Shown here piece by piece: positions 18,381 through 26,725 of a DNA stretch of 64,000 bases (position 1 is the first letter of the stretch; every line of letters begins with the position of its first letter). The notes under the pieces were generated by a model. That model was not told the origin of the DNA, ran no database searches, and saw only the letters and a program-made list of their open reading frames with translations. The DNA lies in NCBI RefSeq assembly GCF_003287405.1, contig NZ_PRLD01000003.1:186001-250000 (forward strand), written 5' to 3'. Source of the DNA: Faecalibacterium prausnitzii. Lineage in GTDB: Bacteria; Bacillota; Clostridia; Oscillospirales; Ruminococcaceae. Both the position numbers and the translations under genes were made by a program.

Positions 18381-19724
18381 TCAATAGCGGCGGTGGATCT
18401 TTTTAGTGGGCTTGCGGCGGTTCCAGTTGGCACACAGCAGCCACAGCCCGTAGATCAGGGCGGCGATCAGGCTGAGCACCAGCACCACCTTCAGGTACAG
18501 GCTGGTGAAGAACTCCTTCACCTTGTCCACCCCGAACAGCAGCGGGTTGCGGGCTACGTCCTGCCCGGCGATCAGATCCACCACGCCGATGGTCTCGCCC
18601 GCCAGCTTCAGCTCCACCGTGCCCACCACATCGCCCTGCTGGATGGGGGCGCAGATATAGTCCGGCAGGTGGAAGTATTTCTGGGTGACGGTGCCGTCGC
18701 TGGTGGAGGGCAGCAGGGTCATCATGCTGTCGTTGGGGTACAGCTGCAAGGTGTCGGTGTCGGAAGAATACTTTACCGGGATCTCCGCAATGGTCAGGTC
18801 GGTGTCCAGCGCAGCCTGAATGGAAAAGCTGTCGAACACCCAGTCCATCAGTTTGACTGTCTCGAACAGGGCAGGGCGGCGGTTGGCGTAGCCAAGGGTA
18901 TCGCAGCTGTCGGGGCTGTCCATCACGCAGAAGATATAGGTGGCACCGTCCTTGTTGCCCCACGAAACATAGCTCTGGGTGCCGGTATCATTTTTAAAGG
19001 CGGTCACATTGCACATACCGCCCTGCATGGCGCTGCGGTAGTAGCTGCCGCCGCTGGCTTTGCTCAGTGCGGCATTCTGGCTGACCAGCACCGAGGAGGA
19101 GCGGTGCTTCTCCTTGGCGGGCATGGTAAAGCTGGGCGCACCGGACACCTCTACAAAGGCGTCAAAGCTCATCAGGTAGCGCAGAATCAGGTACATATCC
19201 ACCGCGCAGGTAGTGTTGCCGCTGTCGATGCCGCAGGCGTCCGTCCAGCTGCTGGCGGTGGTGCCGATGCGCTTGGATAAGGTGTTCATCTGCGCCACCC
19301 AGCCGTCCAGATCGCCGCCGGAAAGGGCGTATGCCACACCCATGGCGGCCTCGTTGGCGTTGCGGGTAAGCATGGCGTACATGGCTTCGCGGTAGGTGAA
19401 AGTCTCGTTGGAGCGCATATCTGCGTTATTGGTATTATAAACATAGTCCGAGATGGCAAAGGGCATCTGGAAGGTGTTGTCCAGCTGGTCGGCGTAGTTG
19501 GTCAGCAGCACGGCAAGGGTCATATATTTGGTCAGACCGCCGGCAGACACCTGCTTCGTGCTGTCTTTATCGTAGACGATGATGTTGGTATCGGTGTTCA
19601 CGATGTAGGCGCTTGCAGCCTGCACCTGATACACCGGGCTGGGGTCGAACATGGCCCCGGCGGGCAGCACAAGGCAGCTGAGCAGAAATACAAGCGAGAG
19701 AACCAGTGCAAAAATACGTTTCAT
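18381..19724 (-). CDS. D-alanyl-D-alanine carboxypeptidase-like protein lacking the catalytic motifs
   Basis: Exported membrane-anchored homologue of PBP5/DacA, 447 residues: signal peptide (1-24), serine-peptidase S11-like fold (about 30-310), a C-terminal beta domain and a membrane helix (about 413-432) with a basic tail. The overall fold is clear, but the SxxK nucleophile is replaced by Gly63-Leu-Thr-Lys66. The SxN motif reads N122-A-N124 and the KTG motif reads Q234-G-G. All three beta-lactamase-type motifs are therefore changed, so an enzymatic role is unlikely; a structural or peptidoglycan-binding role is inferred. AAGGAATT lies before the ATG. Confidence 0.8.
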   Translation of the reverse strand: MKRIFALVLSLVFLLSCLVLPAGAMFDPSPVYQVQAASAYIVNTDTNIIVYDKDSTKQVSAGGLTKYMTLAVLLTNYADQLDNTFQMPFAISDYVYNTNNADMRSNETFTYREAMYAMLTRNANEAAMGVAYALSGGDLDGWVAQMNTLSKRIGTTASSWTDACGIDSGNTTCAVDMYLILRYLMSFDAFVEVSGAPSFTMPAKEKHRSSSVLVSQNAALSKASGGSYYRSAMQGGMCNVTAFKNDTGTQSYVSWGNKDGATYIFCVMDSPDSCDTLGYANRRPALFETVKLMDWVFDSFSIQAALDTDLTIAEIPVKYSSDTDTLQLYPNDSMMTLLPSTSDGTVTQKYFHLPDYICAPIQQGDVVGTVELKLAGETIGVVDLIAGQDVARNPLLFGVDKVKEFFTSLYLKVVLVLSLIAALIYGLWLLCANWNRRKPTKKIHRRY

Positions 19725-19798
19725 GTGGACAATTCCTTTAAAAAGCGATAAAATATACTAAATAAGGCTGCGCGGTGCAGCGCGCCGGAGGATCAATT

Positions 19799-19826
19799 TT
19801 GCAGCAAAAGTGCTGTGTTCTATAAT
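19799..19826 (+). promoter_or_regulatory. Promoter of the phosphoesterase-glycosyltransferase-acyltransferase operon
   Basis: TTGCAG (19799-19804), a 16-base spacer and TATAAT (19821-19826), about 80 bases upstream of the first gene. Confidence 0.7.
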
Positions 19827-19904
19827 AATAACAGGTTTGCCGGGGTGTTACAAGAGCCTTGCGGTGTTTTACACCGTTCTTTCGCTCCGGCAGGGAGGGC
19901 AGGA

Positions 19905-20594
19905 ATGGTATATCTTACAGGGGACACCCACGGCGATATCCAGCGCTTCAAGCAGGGCAAACTGCGCTGGCTGGGCAAAAAGGACACCGTGGTGGTGCTG
20001 GGGGATTTTGGCTTTGTATGGGACGGCAGCGCCGCAGAGCGCAAGCGGCTGGACTGGCTGCGCAAGCGCCCTTACACGGTGCTGTTTCTGGACGGCAGCC
20101 ACGAAAACTACGACCTGCTGGCACAGTACCCGGAGACCGAGCTGTTCGGCGGCAGGGTGCAGAGCCTTGGCGGCAACGTGTACCATGTGTGCCGGGGCAG
20201 CGTGCTGGAGCTGGAGGGCAAGACCTATCTCTGCTTCGGCGGCGCGGAAAGTCAGGATAAGGACGACCGGGAGCCGGGCGTGAACTGGTGGAAGCAGGAG
20301 ATGCCCAGTGACGAGGAGTACGACACCTGCCGCCGCAACTTAGAGAAAATAGACTACAAGGTAGATTATGTGCTGACCCACGATGCACCAAGCAGATTTT
20401 TGGATTTTACCGCCCTTGCCCTTGGCGCGAGCAACCGTCTGCACCTGTTTCTGGACGAAATATTGCTCAAGCTGACCTACGAAAAATGGTTTTTCGGCTG
20501 CTACCACAAGGATGTGCAGCTTTCCACCAAGAGCCGGTGTGTGTTCTGTGATGTCATCCCTATGGGCGAGCGGCGCACCAGGCTGTTCCGCTGA
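19905..20594 (+). CDS. Metallophosphoesterase
   Basis: Calcineurin-like phosphoesterase of 229 residues with the metal-binding series GDTHGD (near the N-terminus), GDFG, GSHEN (in place of GNHE) and THDAPS. The start is the ATG at 19905 behind GGGAGG; the frame is open upstream but lacks a site. First gene of a three-gene plus-strand set. The substrate is unknown; families of this type act on nucleotides, nucleic acids or phosphoproteins. Confidence 0.85.
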   Translation: MVYLTGDTHGDIQRFKQGKLRWLGKKDTVVVLGDFGFVWDGSAAERKRLDWLRKRPYTVLFLDGSHENYDLLAQYPETELFGGRVQSLGGNVYHVCRGSVLELEGKTYLCFGGAESQDKDDREPGVNWWKQEMPSDEEYDTCRRNLEKIDYKVDYVLTHDAPSRFLDFTALALGASNRLHLFLDEILLKLTYEKWFFGCYHKDVQLSTKSRCVFCDVIPMGERRTRLFR

Positions 20595-20605
20595 CAGGAG
20601 GGAGT

Positions 20606-21640
20606 ATGGAAGTTGCGGTAAAACTTGCCACCCGGGAGGGTGCGGCGCACGTCAGCGGCATTCTGGCGGGCTTTACCCTGCTGGCAAAGCGCGGGGAACT
20701 GACTTTGCGGGTACAGGACGAGCGGCAGGGCAGTCCCATTGCACGGGAGGCGCTGCTGGAAACGGAAATTGACGGCCGCACGGTGGTGTTTGACCTGATG
20801 GACGGCTACTTCTACAACGACCCTGCGGCGGTGCTGGCGCTGTTCCGCCGGGCAGATGTGGTGTTCAAACGCAGCTTTTCGGCGGAGAAGAACCGGCAGT
20901 TCCCGGGCGGTATTCCCGCAAAGCTGCGGCCATTGGGGCTGAACTACTACGTTACCTGCCCGGGCTCGCCGCTGGAAGCGGAGCGCAGCGCAAAGAGCCG
21001 CCTGAAGCAGTGGGCGCTTTCCACCCGCTGCTACCCGCAGGACTTTGAAGCCTGCCTGACCCGGGTGCGCAAAAAGCCGCGCATCCTCTTTCTGACCCGT
21101 CTGTGGGACCCGGAGGAGCCGGCGGTGCAGCAATACCCGGAACTGCAGGCAGAGTGGCGGCAGGTGAACGCCGACCGCATTGAGCTGCTGCACCGGCTGC
21201 AAAGCGCCTTCCCGGAGCAGTTCACCGGCGGCGTATCCGACAACGCCTGTGCCCGGCAGCTGTGCCCGGAGCTGATCGTGCCGGACAAGCTGACCGGCAA
21301 GCGGGCGTATCTGCACCGGATGCAGCACACGGAAATTTGTGTAGCTTCTACCGGACTGCACGGCTCTACCGGCTGGAAGCTGGCCGAGTATGTGGCGGCG
21401 GGGCGCGCTATCGTCACCGAGCCGCTGCGGTACACCCTGCCGGGCGGCTTTGAAGAAGGCAAAAACTATAAAATGTATACCTCCCCGGCGGAGTGTGAGA
21501 CGCAGCTGCGGCAGCTGCTGACAGACCCGGCGGCGATCTTGGCTATGGCGCAGCACAATGCGGCGTACTATCAAGCATGGCTGCGGCCGGAGCAGCAGGT
21601 GCGGCAGGCCTTGCGGCAGCTGGAAACAGGGGAGAGATAA
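20606..21640 (+). CDS. Glycosyltransferase-like protein
   Basis: A 344-residue soluble protein. The C-terminal half reads like the donor-binding half of a GT-B glycosyltransferase: STGLHGSTGWKLAEYVAAGRAIVTEPL, with an E-Y-VAAGRAIV helix-loop and a following C-terminal helix array. The N-terminal half is poorly matched to known families. It starts 12 bases after the phosphoesterase (GGAGGGAGT upstream) and lies 16 bases before an acyltransferase gene. A role in making or decorating a surface glycan is inferred from that neighbour. Confidence 0.55.
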   Translation: MEVAVKLATREGAAHVSGILAGFTLLAKRGELTLRVQDERQGSPIAREALLETEIDGRTVVFDLMDGYFYNDPAAVLALFRRADVVFKRSFSAEKNRQFPGGIPAKLRPLGLNYYVTCPGSPLEAERSAKSRLKQWALSTRCYPQDFEACLTRVRKKPRILFLTRLWDPEEPAVQQYPELQAEWRQVNADRIELLHRLQSAFPEQFTGGVSDNACARQLCPELIVPDKLTGKRAYLHRMQHTEICVASTGLHGSTGWKLAEYVAAGRAIVTEPLRYTLPGGFEEGKNYKMYTSPAECETQLRQLLTDPAAILAMAQHNAAYYQAWLRPEQQVRQALRQLETGER

Positions 21641-21655
21641 GGGGGAAAACGGGGT

Positions 21656-22768
21656 ATGGAAGAGCAGAAACGGCACAGCGGCTTTGAGACGATGCGTATC
21701 CTCAGTATGGTGATGATCGTGCTGATGCACGGCATCGGGCACGGCGGGCTGGGCAGTGCGGCACCGCAGGGGACAGCGGCATTCTGGATATACTGGCTGC
21801 TGTTTATTCTGGCGCGTGTATCCACCAACTGTTTTGTAATGCTTTCCGGCTATTACCTGTCGGAGCGCAAGGGGCCTGTTCATGCCGGGCGGCTGTTCCG
21901 CATTGGGGCACAGGTGTGGTTTTATTCCATGCTAACTTTCTGTGTTGCGGTGAAAGCGGGGGCGGTCCCACTTTCGGCTGTTGCACTGCTCCGGGCACTT
22001 TTACCTCTTACCTCCAACGGCTACTGGTTCGCCTCGGCTTATTTTCTGATGTACCTCTCGGTGCCGGTGCTGAACGCGGTGGTGCAAAGCCTTGACAGGC
22101 GGCAGTACAAAACACTGCTGCTGGTGGCGCTGTTGCTGCAAAGCGTGTGGGGCACGCTGTTCTACTGGGCAACGGATGCGACCTTTGTGAATAACGGATA
22201 CAGCTTTATCTGGTTCTATACCTTGTATTTTATGGCTGCCTATTTCCGCAAATACCGGGTGACCGTGTCCAGCGGGCTGTGCCTAGTGGCGTATCTGGCG
22301 GCTTCGGCGGCGGGGCTTTTCAACCGGATGCTGGCACTGCGGGTGGAAAACGCTCTGCACCTAAACGGCTTTGTAAATACCGTCAACGGCTATCAGGCAC
22401 TGGCTACGGTTATCGCTTCGGCAGCGATATTTCTGCTGTTCCAGAATATCCGTATCCGCTCAGACTACTGGCGGCGCTGGGTCTTTCGGCTGGCACCGCT
22501 GTCCTTTGGGGTGTATCTGCTGCACGACAGCGATTTTACCCGGGCGCTGCTGTGGCAGCTGGTCGACCTGCCCCGGTTCGGCGGGGCACTGCTGCCCTCA
22601 CTGGCTTACCTGACCGGTGCGGTGCTGCTGGTTGCCGCTGCGGGCTACGCGGTGGATGCCGTGTATCAGCGGCTCTACCGCCTGCTGCGTCTGTCCGCAC
22701 TGGAGGAAAAGGTGGACGCGCTGACCGCCCGCATCCTGCAAAGGATTGTCGGGAGCAAGGAAACGTAA
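21656..22768 (+). CDS. Acyltransferase family 3 membrane protein
   Basis: Polytopic membrane protein of 370 residues with about ten hydrophobic segments. It has the acyltransferase-3 (OafA/WecH-like) N-terminal signature RILSMVMIVLMHG, with the conserved Arg in the first helix and His at its end. Such proteins O-acetylate or acylate cell-surface sugars, or modify secondary metabolites. The position 16 bases after the glycosyltransferase-like gene suggests a common glycan substrate. Confidence 0.8.
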   Translation: MEEQKRHSGFETMRILSMVMIVLMHGIGHGGLGSAAPQGTAAFWIYWLLFILARVSTNCFVMLSGYYLSERKGPVHAGRLFRIGAQVWFYSMLTFCVAVKAGAVPLSAVALLRALLPLTSNGYWFASAYFLMYLSVPVLNAVVQSLDRRQYKTLLLVALLLQSVWGTLFYWATDATFVNNGYSFIWFYTLYFMAAYFRKYRVTVSSGLCLVAYLAASAAGLFNRMLALRVENALHLNGFVNTVNGYQALATVIASAAIFLLFQNIRIRSDYWRRWVFRLAPLSFGVYLLHDSDFTRALLWQLVDLPRFGGALLPSLAYLTGAVLLVAAAGYAVDAVYQRLYRLLRLSALEEKVDALTARILQRIVGSKET

Positions 22769-22770
22769 AG

Positions 22771-22813
22771 AAAAGCGCTGTCGCACGAGTTTTTCGTGTG
22801 ACAGCGCTTTTTT
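22771..22813. terminator. Bidirectional terminator between the acyltransferase gene and recG
   Basis: A long stem AAAAGCGCTGTC.CACGA with TCGTG.GACAGCGCTTTT has T-runs on both strands. It can end both convergent units and overlaps the recG stop codon. Confidence 0.85.
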
Positions 22814-24872
22814 AGTTCATCGGCCCGGCCTTGTCGAACATCTGCTGCACCTGCGCAGCCAGCAAAGCGTGCGCAGGGCTTTCCAGCAGCGGGTCGGCGG
22901 CCAGCAGGGCGGCGGCTTCGCTCTGGGCGGCGTGCAGGGTGCGGGTGTCGTTCATCAAATCGGCGATCTGTAAGGTGGGCAGGCCGTGCTGGCGGCTGCC
23001 GAAAAAGTCGCCGGGGCCGCGGGTCTCCAAGTCGTACTGCGCCACGGCAAAGCCATCGGTGGTGGAACAGAGGAATTTCAGCCGCTTCTGCACGGCTTCG
23101 CTGGTGTTGTCGCTGACAAGAAAGCACCAGCTCTCGGCGGCACCGCGTCCTACACGGCCGCGCAGCTGGTGCAGGGCACTCAGACCGTAGCGCTCGGCGT
23201 TTTCGATCACCATCACGCTGGCGTTGGGCACGTCCACGCCCACCTCAATGACGGTGGTGGACACCAATGCATCCAGCCGCCCGGCCTTGAAATCCTCCAT
23301 GACGGCGGCTTTTTCCTTGGGTTTCAGCTTGCCGTGCATCAGCCCCACCCGGCGGTCGGGCAGCAGCGCCTTGGCAATGTCCTCGTAGTAGGTCTTGACG
23401 GCGTTCAGCCCGCCGTCCGGCACATCCTCGATGGCGGGGCAGACCAGATACACCTGCCGCCCTTTGTCGATCTCGCTGTCCAGAAAGCGGTACAAGTCCT
23501 GCCGCCGCTTGCCGGTGATGCACCGGGTCTTGACCGGGGTGCGTCCGGGGGGCAGCTCGTCCAGAATGGAGATGTCCAAATCACCGTAGATCAAAAGCCC
23601 CAGCGTGCGGGGGATGGGGGTGGCGCTCATGACCAGCAGGTGCGGGTTTGCGGCCTTTTCGGCCAGCGCGCCGCGCTGACGCACCCCAAAGCGGTGCTGC
23701 TCGTCAATGACCGCCAGACCCAGCCGGGCAAACTCCACCCCTTCGCTCATCAGGGCGTGGGTGCCCACCACAAGGTCGGCTTCGTCACTGCGGATAGCGG
23801 CCAGCGTGGTGCGGCGGGCAGCGGCTTTCATGCCGCCGGTCAGCAGGGCGACCCGCATCCCGAAGGGGGCAAGCAGCCGGTTGAGCCCCTCGGCGTGCTG
23901 CGCGGCCAGAATTTCGGTAGGGGCCAGCAGCGCAGCCTGATACCCCGCCCGGATGCACGCCCAGATGGCGGCAGCAGCTACCAGCGTTTTGCCGCTGCCC
24001 ACATCGCCCTGCAACAGGCGGTTCATGGCGGTATCGCCCGCCATATCGTTTAAAATTTCCTCCACTGCGCGGCGCTGCGCCCCGGTGGGGGCAAAGGGCA
24101 GACTCTGCCAGAAAGGAGCTGGGTCGGCGCGGCGCATGGGTGCGCCGGTGGCCGCAGCGCCACGGCTGCGCATCCGCCCGATACCCAATTGCAGCACCAG
24201 CAATTCCTCGTAAATGAGCCGCCGCCGCGCCGCTGCAGCCTGCTCCTCGGTGGCAGGGCAGTGGATGGCGCACACCGCTTCGGCCTTGGGGAGCAGACGG
24301 TATTTTTGCAGCATCTCCGGCGGCAGCGGATCTGGCAGCAGCTCTGCATGGGGCAAAAGCTGCCGGATGCAGCGGGAGATGGCGCTGCTGGTAAGCCCCT
24401 CCGTCTGGGGGTAAACGGCTTCAAAGGGCGCGGCTTGTATCTGCTCGGCGGTGCGCACCTGCGGGTTGACCATCTGACGGCGCAGCATTCCGCCGGTGAC
24501 GATGCCCTGAAAATAGTATTCCTGCCCCAGCTGCAATTTCTGGGTGGCGTAGGGGTTATTGAACCATGTGATCTCCAGACTGGCTACAGCGTCCCCGGCG
24601 GTGATGCGCTCCATCCGCCGCCCGCCTGGCAGGATGCGTCCGCCGGGCTTTGCGAATACCTCGGCCTTCACCACACATTCGGTGTCGGCGGGGGCTTCTG
24701 CGATGGAGTAGGGCTTGGAAAAGTCGATATACCGCCGGGGGTAGTGGCACAGCAGATCTGCCAGCGTTACGATGCCCAGCTTCTCGAACCGTTCTGCGGT
24801 CTTGGGACCCACCCCTTTCAGGTAGCGCACCGGGGTGTCCGGCGTTAAGGTGGTGCGGTTTTCGGTGGGCAT
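22812..24872 (-). CDS. recG: ATP-dependent DNA helicase RecG
   Basis: Branch-migration helicase for stalled forks and recombination intermediates. The 686-residue protein has the N-terminal wedge (OB) domain with VRYLKGVGPKTAERFEKLGI, Walker A GDVGSGKT, the DEQHRFGVRQR motif II block, SATPIPRTL motif III and LRGRVGRG motif VI. Length and layout are normal. The start is the first ATG of the frame. Confidence 0.96.
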   Translation of the reverse strand: MPTENRTTLTPDTPVRYLKGVGPKTAERFEKLGIVTLADLLCHYPRRYIDFSKPYSIAEAPADTECVVKAEVFAKPGGRILPGGRRMERITAGDAVASLEITWFNNPYATQKLQLGQEYYFQGIVTGGMLRRQMVNPQVRTAEQIQAAPFEAVYPQTEGLTSSAISRCIRQLLPHAELLPDPLPPEMLQKYRLLPKAEAVCAIHCPATEEQAAAARRRLIYEELLVLQLGIGRMRSRGAAATGAPMRRADPAPFWQSLPFAPTGAQRRAVEEILNDMAGDTAMNRLLQGDVGSGKTLVAAAAIWACIRAGYQAALLAPTEILAAQHAEGLNRLLAPFGMRVALLTGGMKAAARRTTLAAIRSDEADLVVGTHALMSEGVEFARLGLAVIDEQHRFGVRQRGALAEKAANPHLLVMSATPIPRTLGLLIYGDLDISILDELPPGRTPVKTRCITGKRRQDLYRFLDSEIDKGRQVYLVCPAIEDVPDGGLNAVKTYYEDIAKALLPDRRVGLMHGKLKPKEKAAVMEDFKAGRLDALVSTTVIEVGVDVPNASVMVIENAERYGLSALHQLRGRVGRGAAESWCFLVSDNTSEAVQKRLKFLCSTTDGFAVAQYDLETRGPGDFFGSRQHGLPTLQIADLMNDTRTLHAAQSEAAALLAADPLLESPAHALLAAQVQQMFDKAGPMN

Positions 24873-24940
24873 GGCGTTTCAACTCCCTTCCAAGCGTAGT
24901 ATAGCCATTGTAACACGGACGGAGAACAGATGCAAACACT

Positions 24941-24969
24941 TTGCCTTTGCGCGGCAGCTGTGGTACACT
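24941..24969 (+). promoter_or_regulatory. Promoter of the GNAT gene
   Basis: TTGCCT (24941-24946), a 17-base spacer and TACACT (24964-24969), 30 bases upstream of the start. Confidence 0.65.
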
Positions 24970-24998
24970 GAATAGAAAAAAGAGAAGGGGGAGATACC

Positions 24999-25481
24999 AT
25001 GGAGATACGCAACGCAACTACAGAGGATCTGCACGCTATTGCCGCCGTGGAGGCAGCCTGTTTTCCGGCAGCAGAGGCTGCCACGGCCGAGGAATTTGCC
25101 GGACGGCTGGCACACTATGCCAGTCATTTCTGGCTGTTGTTTGAGCATGGGAAACTGGTGGCCTTTGTGGACGGCTTTTGCACCGACACGCCCGACCTGA
25201 CCGATGAGATGTACGCGGACGCCGCCCTGCATGATGAAAACGGCGCATGGCAGATGATCTTTGGGGTGAACACCCTCCCGGGCTGCCGCCGCCGTGGCTA
25301 TGCCGGGCTGCTGCTGCAAAGAGCTATCGCAGATGCCCGCGCACAGGGGCGCAAGGGGCTGGTGCTGACCTGCAAGGAGAAGCTTTTGCGCTATTACGCA
25401 AAGTTCGGCTTTGTGAACGAGGGTGTTTCCGCTTCCACCCACGGCGGGGTGGTGTGGTATCAGATGCGGCTGCGGTTCTGA
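24999..25481 (+). CDS. GNAT family N-acetyltransferase
   Basis: A 160-residue acetyl-CoA-dependent acetyltransferase. Motif A reads VNTLPGCRRRGYAGLLLQRAI, holding the RRxGYA pyrophosphate loop, followed by the beta5-alpha4 block LVLTCKEKLLRYYAKFGFVNEGVS. The AANAT-like N-terminus (EAACFPAAEAAT) suggests an amine acceptor, but the substrate is not predictable. A strong AGGGGGAG precedes the ATG. Monocistronic, ending at a repeat B hairpin. Confidence 0.88.
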   Translation: MEIRNATTEDLHAIAAVEAACFPAAEAATAEEFAGRLAHYASHFWLLFEHGKLVAFVDGFCTDTPDLTDEMYADAALHDENGAWQMIFGVNTLPGCRRRGYAGLLLQRAIADARAQGRKGLVLTCKEKLLRYYAKFGFVNEGVSASTHGGVVWYQMRLRF

Positions 25482-25502
25482 GGTAGCGTTACTTTTATTA
25501 TA

Positions 25503-25557
25503 GCAATGCCGGAGCGTCTGCGGACGCTCCGGCATTGCATTTTCACGGGAGGGGGTG
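25503..25557 (+). repeat. Repeat B, copy 2 (terminator-like hairpin)
   Basis: Perfect 15-base arms GCAATGCCGGAGCGT (25503-25517) and ACGCTCCGGCATTGC (25524-25538) flank loop CTGCGG, the complement of CCGCAG. They are followed by TTTTCACGGGAGGGGGTG (25540-25557), the same 18 bases as in copy 1 in the opposite orientation. It lies 22 bases after the GNAT stop. The stretch to 25720 has a degenerate repeat (CTCTCCCTTTGAGG, CTTCCCCCGGCCGGGGGAAG) and no gene. Confidence 0.75.
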
Positions 25558-25724
25558 CTGCGGCAGACTTTTTGGTTTAACCGCAAAGTGACCGGTTTCG
25601 CCAGAGGCTCTCCCTTTGAGGAAAGACTTCCCCCGGCCGGGGGAAGATGTCGCGTAGCGACAAAAAGGGGAATCAGTCACCGCAGCTGACTGAGAAGGCG
25701 AGGACGCCGGCAGGGGACAGTGAA

Positions 25725-25758
25725 AAACAAAAAATCCCGGAAGCCGAAGCTTCCGGGA
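25725..25758 (-). terminator. Terminator of the tRNA operon
   Basis: A 10-bp stem (TCCCGGAAGC, 25735-25744, with GCTTCCGGGA, 25749-25758) and CGAA loop, followed on the minus strand by a T-rich run. Confidence 0.85.
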
Positions 25759-25764
25759 ATCTTT

Positions 25765-25839
25765 TGGAGGTGACGACCAGATTTGAACTGGTGGATGAGG
25801 GTTTTGCAGACCCTTGCCTTACCACTTGGCCACGTCACC
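25765..25839 (-). tRNA. tRNA-Cys (anticodon GCA)
   Basis: Minus-strand cloverleaf with acceptor GGTGACG/CGTCACC, anticodon loop CTGCAAA (GCA), T-loop TTCAAAT, discriminator T and encoded CCA. Last gene of the tRNA operon. Confidence 0.93.
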
Positions 25840-25867
25840 ATATAGGGAGTGATGAATACCACTCCAA

Positions 25868-25943
25868 TGGAGCGGCCGACGAGGCTCGAACTCGCTACCT
25901 CCACCTTGGCAAGGTGGCGCTCTACCAGATGAGCTACGGCCGC
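25868..25943 (-). tRNA. tRNA-Gly (anticodon GCC), copy 1
   Basis: Acceptor GCGGCCG/CGGCCGC, anticodon loop TTGCCAA (GCC), T-loop TTCGAGC, and CCA encoded. Identical to the copy at 26208-26283. Confidence 0.94.
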
Positions 25944-26044
25944 ATATTCGGTGCATTTATCCCTGCACCCTCCCGTTCTTTTTAACGGGGTCCCCGCAAA
26001 AATTTGCGAAGCAAAGTTTTGTGGGGAAGAGGAGAAAGTCTGGC

Positions 26045-26085
26045 GTTCATCACAGCAGTCTTGCTTGCAAGACTGCACGATGAAC
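26045..26085 (-). promoter_or_regulatory. Long hairpin in the tRNA operon spacer
   Basis: GTTCATC (26045-26051) and GATGAAC (26079-26085) enclose GCAGTCTTGC (26055-26064) and GCAAGACTGC (26067-26076). This hairpin in the 161-base spacer between tRNA-Asp and tRNA-Gly has no T-run and may be a processing site. Confidence 0.5.
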
Positions 26086-26104
26086 AGCAGGACTTTCGAC
26101 GAAG

Positions 26105-26178
26105 CGACCCGGATCGGGCTCGAACCGACGACCCCCAGCGTGACAGGCTGGTGCTCTAACCAACTGAGCTACCGGGCC
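26105..26178 (-). tRNA. tRNA-Asp (anticodon GTC)
   Basis: Acceptor GGCCCGG with CCGGGTC (one G-U pair), anticodon loop CTGTCAC (GTC), T-loop TTCGAGC and discriminator G. CCA is not encoded here, unlike the other tRNAs of the operon. Confidence 0.92.
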
Positions 26179-26207
26179 ATACCGGAGCAACTGTTGCTGC
26201 TCCTTAA

Positions 26208-26283
26208 TGGAGCGGCCGACGAGGCTCGAACTCGCTACCTCCACCTTGGCAAGGTGGCGCTCTACCAGATGAGCTACGGCCGC
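26208..26283 (-). tRNA. tRNA-Gly (anticodon GCC), copy 2
   Basis: Same sequence as the copy at 25868-25943, with CCA encoded. The spacing suggests duplication within the operon. Confidence 0.94.
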
Positions 26284-26314
26284 ATATTGGGAAACCCGAA
26301 TGGGTTTCCTTTGC

Positions 26315-26390
26315 TGGTGCCTCCGATCGGAATCGAACCAATGACACGGGGATTTTCAGTCCCCTGCTCTACCGACTGAGCTACAGAGGC
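26315..26390 (-). tRNA. tRNA-Phe (anticodon GAA)
   Basis: Acceptor GCCTCTG/CGGAGGC, anticodon loop CTGAAAA (GAA), T-loop TTCGATT, and CCA encoded. First gene of the operon. Confidence 0.93.
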
Positions 26391-26407
26391 GCACCGGACG
26401 ATGATTA

Positions 26408-26435
26408 TTATACCTGAAATTTCGATTTTGTAAAG
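26408..26435 (-). promoter_or_regulatory. Promoter of the tRNA operon
   Basis: Minus strand TTTACA (26435-26430), a 16-base spacer and TATAAT (26413-26408), about 18 bases upstream of tRNA-Phe. Confidence 0.7.
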
Positions 26436-26564
26436 GGGTAAATGCAAACTTTTTTGAAAAAATTGAAAAGTTTTTGTTTTCCAGCGTCCCTGCGCACAAA
26501 ATAAGAACGACTTTTTTCGCGGTTTTCGTACCGGAGCGCTGCGCGGGAAAGATAGAAAGAACAT

Positions 26565-26593
26565 TTGACAAGTTTTACAACCTATGGTTTAAT
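26565..26593 (+). promoter_or_regulatory. Promoter of the topoisomerase pair
   Basis: TTGACA (26565-26570), a 17-base spacer and TTTAAT (26588-26593). The leader of about 125 bases contains TTATATTTCTTATATAATAGC, which is weakly palindromic. Confidence 0.65.
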
Positions 26594-26725
26594 AAAAGAA
26601 AAGAACACAGGCGCTTATGTCCGCAGAGATGCTATTATATTTCTTATATAATAGCAAGGGCAGGCGCTTGCTTTGATTACAGAACGGCCTGCCCAGCACA
26701 GCTGCGGCGGGACGGGAGGAGCAGC

